A DNA stretch of 8,079 nucleotides from an uncultured Paraglaciecola sp. (GTDB lineage Bacteria; Pseudomonadota; Gammaproteobacteria; Enterobacterales; Alteromonadaceae): contig CAJQKX010000459.1 in NCBI GenBank assembly GCA_905479025.1, positions 1-8,079 on the forward strand, read 5' to 3'. Both the position numbers and the translations under genes were made by a program. How positions within the stretch are numbered: the stretch's first letter is position 1; each line of letters begins with the position of its first letter. Below the pieces are notes generated by a model. It did no database searches, had not been told where the DNA came from, and saw only the letters and a program-made list of their open reading frames with translations. Below are positions 6,816 through 8,079 of this stretch, in pieces.

Positions 6816-6844
6816 TTTAGCAAAATGCTGATCTGGTTTATACT
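6816..6844 (+). promoter_or_regulatory. candidate sigma-70 promoter of aspS
   Basis: TATACT (6839-6844, five of six matches to TATAAT) is preceded 17 bp upstream by TTTAGC (6816-6821, a partial match to TTGACA). Transcription would start near 6851 and leave a leader of roughly 43 nt. The right arm of the inverted repeat ends 24 bp upstream of this -35. Confidence 0.4.
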
Positions 6845-6880
6845 CTGCGACCTTAATTTTTCATCAATGTTTACGTTTTA

Positions 6881-6887
6881 AAGGCGG
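6881..6887 (+). promoter_or_regulatory. aspS ribosome binding site
   Basis: AAGGCGG, a purine-rich partial match to the Shine-Dalgarno sequence, lies 6 nt upstream of the ATG at 6894. It supports that start, which also matches the N-terminus of E. coli AspRS. Confidence 0.55.
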
Positions 6888-6893
6888 TTTTTC

Positions 6894-8079
6894 ATGCGCA
6901 CAGACTATTGTGGCAATATCAATTCATCTCATATCGGACAAACCGTCACATTGTGTGGTTGGGTTAATCGTAGTCGTGATTTAGGTGGGGTGATTTTTCT
7001 CGACCTACGCGACCGAGAGGGTGTGGTGCAGGTGGTATTTGACCCTGATTTAGTCGAAACCTTTGATATTGCAAATAGCCTACGTAATGAATTTTGTGTG
7101 CAGTTAAGTGGTGAGGTGCGCGCCAGGCCATCAGGCCAAGTTAACAAAGAGATGTCTACTGGCGAAATTGAAATGCTCGGTAAATCTTTGACCATCCTCA
7201 ACAAAGCTGCGCCACTCCCCCTAGATTGGAATCAAGAAAATTCTGAAGAACAGCGACTAAAATATCGTTACTTGGACCTACGTCGTCCATTGATGAGCGA
7301 TCGTTTGAAATTCAGAGCCAATGTCACCAGCACTGTGCGCAACTATCTTGAAAAGGATGGTTTCTTGGATATCGAAACCCCTATTTTGACCAAAGCCACG
7401 CCAGAAGGTGCCCGTGATTATTTGGTGCCAAGCCGCACTCATAAAGGACAGTTTTTTGCTTTGCCACAATCACCACAATTGTTTAAACAATTATTGATGA
7501 TGTCGGGCATGGACAAATATTATCAAATCGTAAAATGTTTTCGTGACGAAGATTTACGAGCAGATCGCCAACCTGAATTCACTCAGATTGATATTGAAAC
7601 GACCTTCTTAGATGCTGGTGGTGTGATGGCGATCACTGAAGGGCTAATACGTAATTTGTTCCAAAAAATGTTGTCGGTAGATTTGGGCGAGTTCCCAAGC
7701 ATGACATACGCAGATGCCATGCGCCGTATTGGTAGCGACAAACCTGATTTACGCAATCCATTAGAATTGACTGATATAGCTGATTTACTGAAAGACGTTG
7801 AATTTAAAGTGTTTTCTGGCCCTGCCAATGACGCTAAAGGTCGTGTTGCCGTTATCTGTGTGTCAGGCGGTGCTAAGTTATCCCGCAAACAAATTGACGA
7901 CTACGGTAAATATGTGGGTATTTACGGTGCAAAAGGGTTGGCGTGGATGAAAGTCAACGATCTTGAAGCCGGAATGGAAGGATTACAATCACCTATCCTT
8001 AAATTCTTAAATGAAGACGTGGCCAAAGGTATCGTTGAACGCAGTGGTGCACAAAGTGGCGATATTCTTTTGTTCGGTG
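6894..8079 (+). CDS. aspS: aspartyl-tRNA synthetase, 5' part (runs off the right edge)
   Basis: AspRS charges tRNA-Asp with aspartate using ATP; it is a cytosolic class II synthetase. The window holds 395 codons of an expected total near 590, with no stop or frameshift. The N-terminal OB-fold anticodon-binding domain (about 1-105) shows [12 protein letters not shown] and [15 protein letters not shown]. The catalytic core includes [10 protein letters not shown] (123-132), motif 1 ending at Pro163 in [20 protein letters not shown] (169-181), PQSPQ (191-195), and motif 2 beginning [18 protein letters not shown] (216-233). The bacterial GAD insertion begins around 285 and includes [11 protein letters not shown] (307-317) and KIYGAKG-like GIYGAKG. 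Motif 3 lies beyond the edge. The start MRTDYCG matches E. coli MRTEYCG. Leu30 in the RDLGG string is as in E. coli, which hints at a tRNA-Asp-specific (discriminating) enzyme rather than a relaxed Asp/Asn form; this is an inference. The gene is divergent from the ABC operon. Confidence 0.98.
   Translation, partial: MRTDYCGNINSSHIGQTVTLCGWVNRSRDLGGVIFLDLRDREGVVQVVFDPDLVETFDIANSLRNEFCVQLSGEVRARPSGQVNKEMSTGEIEMLGKSLTILNKAAPLPLDWNQENSEEQRLKYRYLDLRRPLMSDRLKFRANVTSTVRNYLEKDGFLDIETPILTKATPEGARDYLVPSRTHKGQFFALPQSPQLFKQLLMMSGMDKYYQIVKCFRDEDLRADRQPEFTQIDIETTFLDAGGVMAITEGLIRNLFQKMLSVDLGEFPSMTYADAMRRIGSDKPDLRNPLELTDIADLLKDVEFKVFSGPANDAKGRVAVICVSGGAKLSRKQIDDYGKYVGIYGAKGLAWMKVNDLEAGMEGLQSPILKFLNEDVAKGIVERSGAQSGDILLFG

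Noticed and set aside
6819..6829. Small palindrome AGCA-AAA-TGCT in the aspS promoter spacer
   Set aside because: Four-base arms are too short to separate from chance in AT-rich DNA.
6929..7888. Minus-strand open frames of 63-101 codons opposite aspS
   Set aside because: They lie fully antisense to a clearly conserved AspRS, resemble no known family, and have no supporting start signals.
1..8079. Mobile element, CRISPR array, tRNA, defence system or phage genes
   Set aside because: No transposase, integrase, regularly spaced repeats, tRNA cloverleaf or defence-type domains were seen; the genes are metabolic, transport and translation genes.

Overview
The window looks like chromosomal DNA of a marine-type gammaproteobacterium, most likely Alteromonadales (Glaciecola/Paraglaciecola/Alteromonas-like). 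This rests on a moderately AT-rich composition, an AspRS N-terminus very close to the Escherichia coli enzyme as I remember it, and a YecE-type DUF72 protein. The genus is an inference; only the gammaproteobacterial placement is well supported.

Layout: four genes lie on the minus strand and one on the plus strand, diverging from a 157-178 bp intergenic region (the range depends on the start chosen for the ATPase). Left to right they are a class III (CaiB/BaiF) CoA-transferase resembling succinyl-CoA:glutarate CoA-transferase (41-1264), a YecE/DUF72 protein with a GTG start (1310-2182), a 1185-residue fusion of a duplicated ABC-2-type permease with a periplasmic M1-type zinc metallopeptidase (2240-5797), its ABC ATPase (5810-6715), and the first 395 codons of aspS, aspartyl-tRNA synthetase (6894 to the right edge, open).

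The ATPase and permease-peptidase genes form a tight two-gene operon. There are 12 bp between them, the second gene's Shine-Dalgarno sequence overlaps the first gene's stop codon, and the operon ends in a strong intrinsic terminator. One ATPase homodimer plus one fused permease chain would make a complete transporter with a metallopeptidase tethered on its periplasmic face. yecE begins only 18 nt past the terminator stem and caiB follows 45 bp after yecE, so these two probably depend on read-through or their own weak promoters. aspS and yecE are also near neighbours and divergent in E. coli, so the ABC/peptidase pair looks like a lineage-specific occupant of a conserved locus.

The least explained elements are the transporter-peptidase fusion, its non-standard M1 active-site motifs, and a perfect 9-bp inverted repeat spaced 42 bp centre to centre in the divergent promoter region. 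No RNA gene, insertion sequence, CRISPR array or phage feature was seen. No gene-free stretch exceeds 300 bases.
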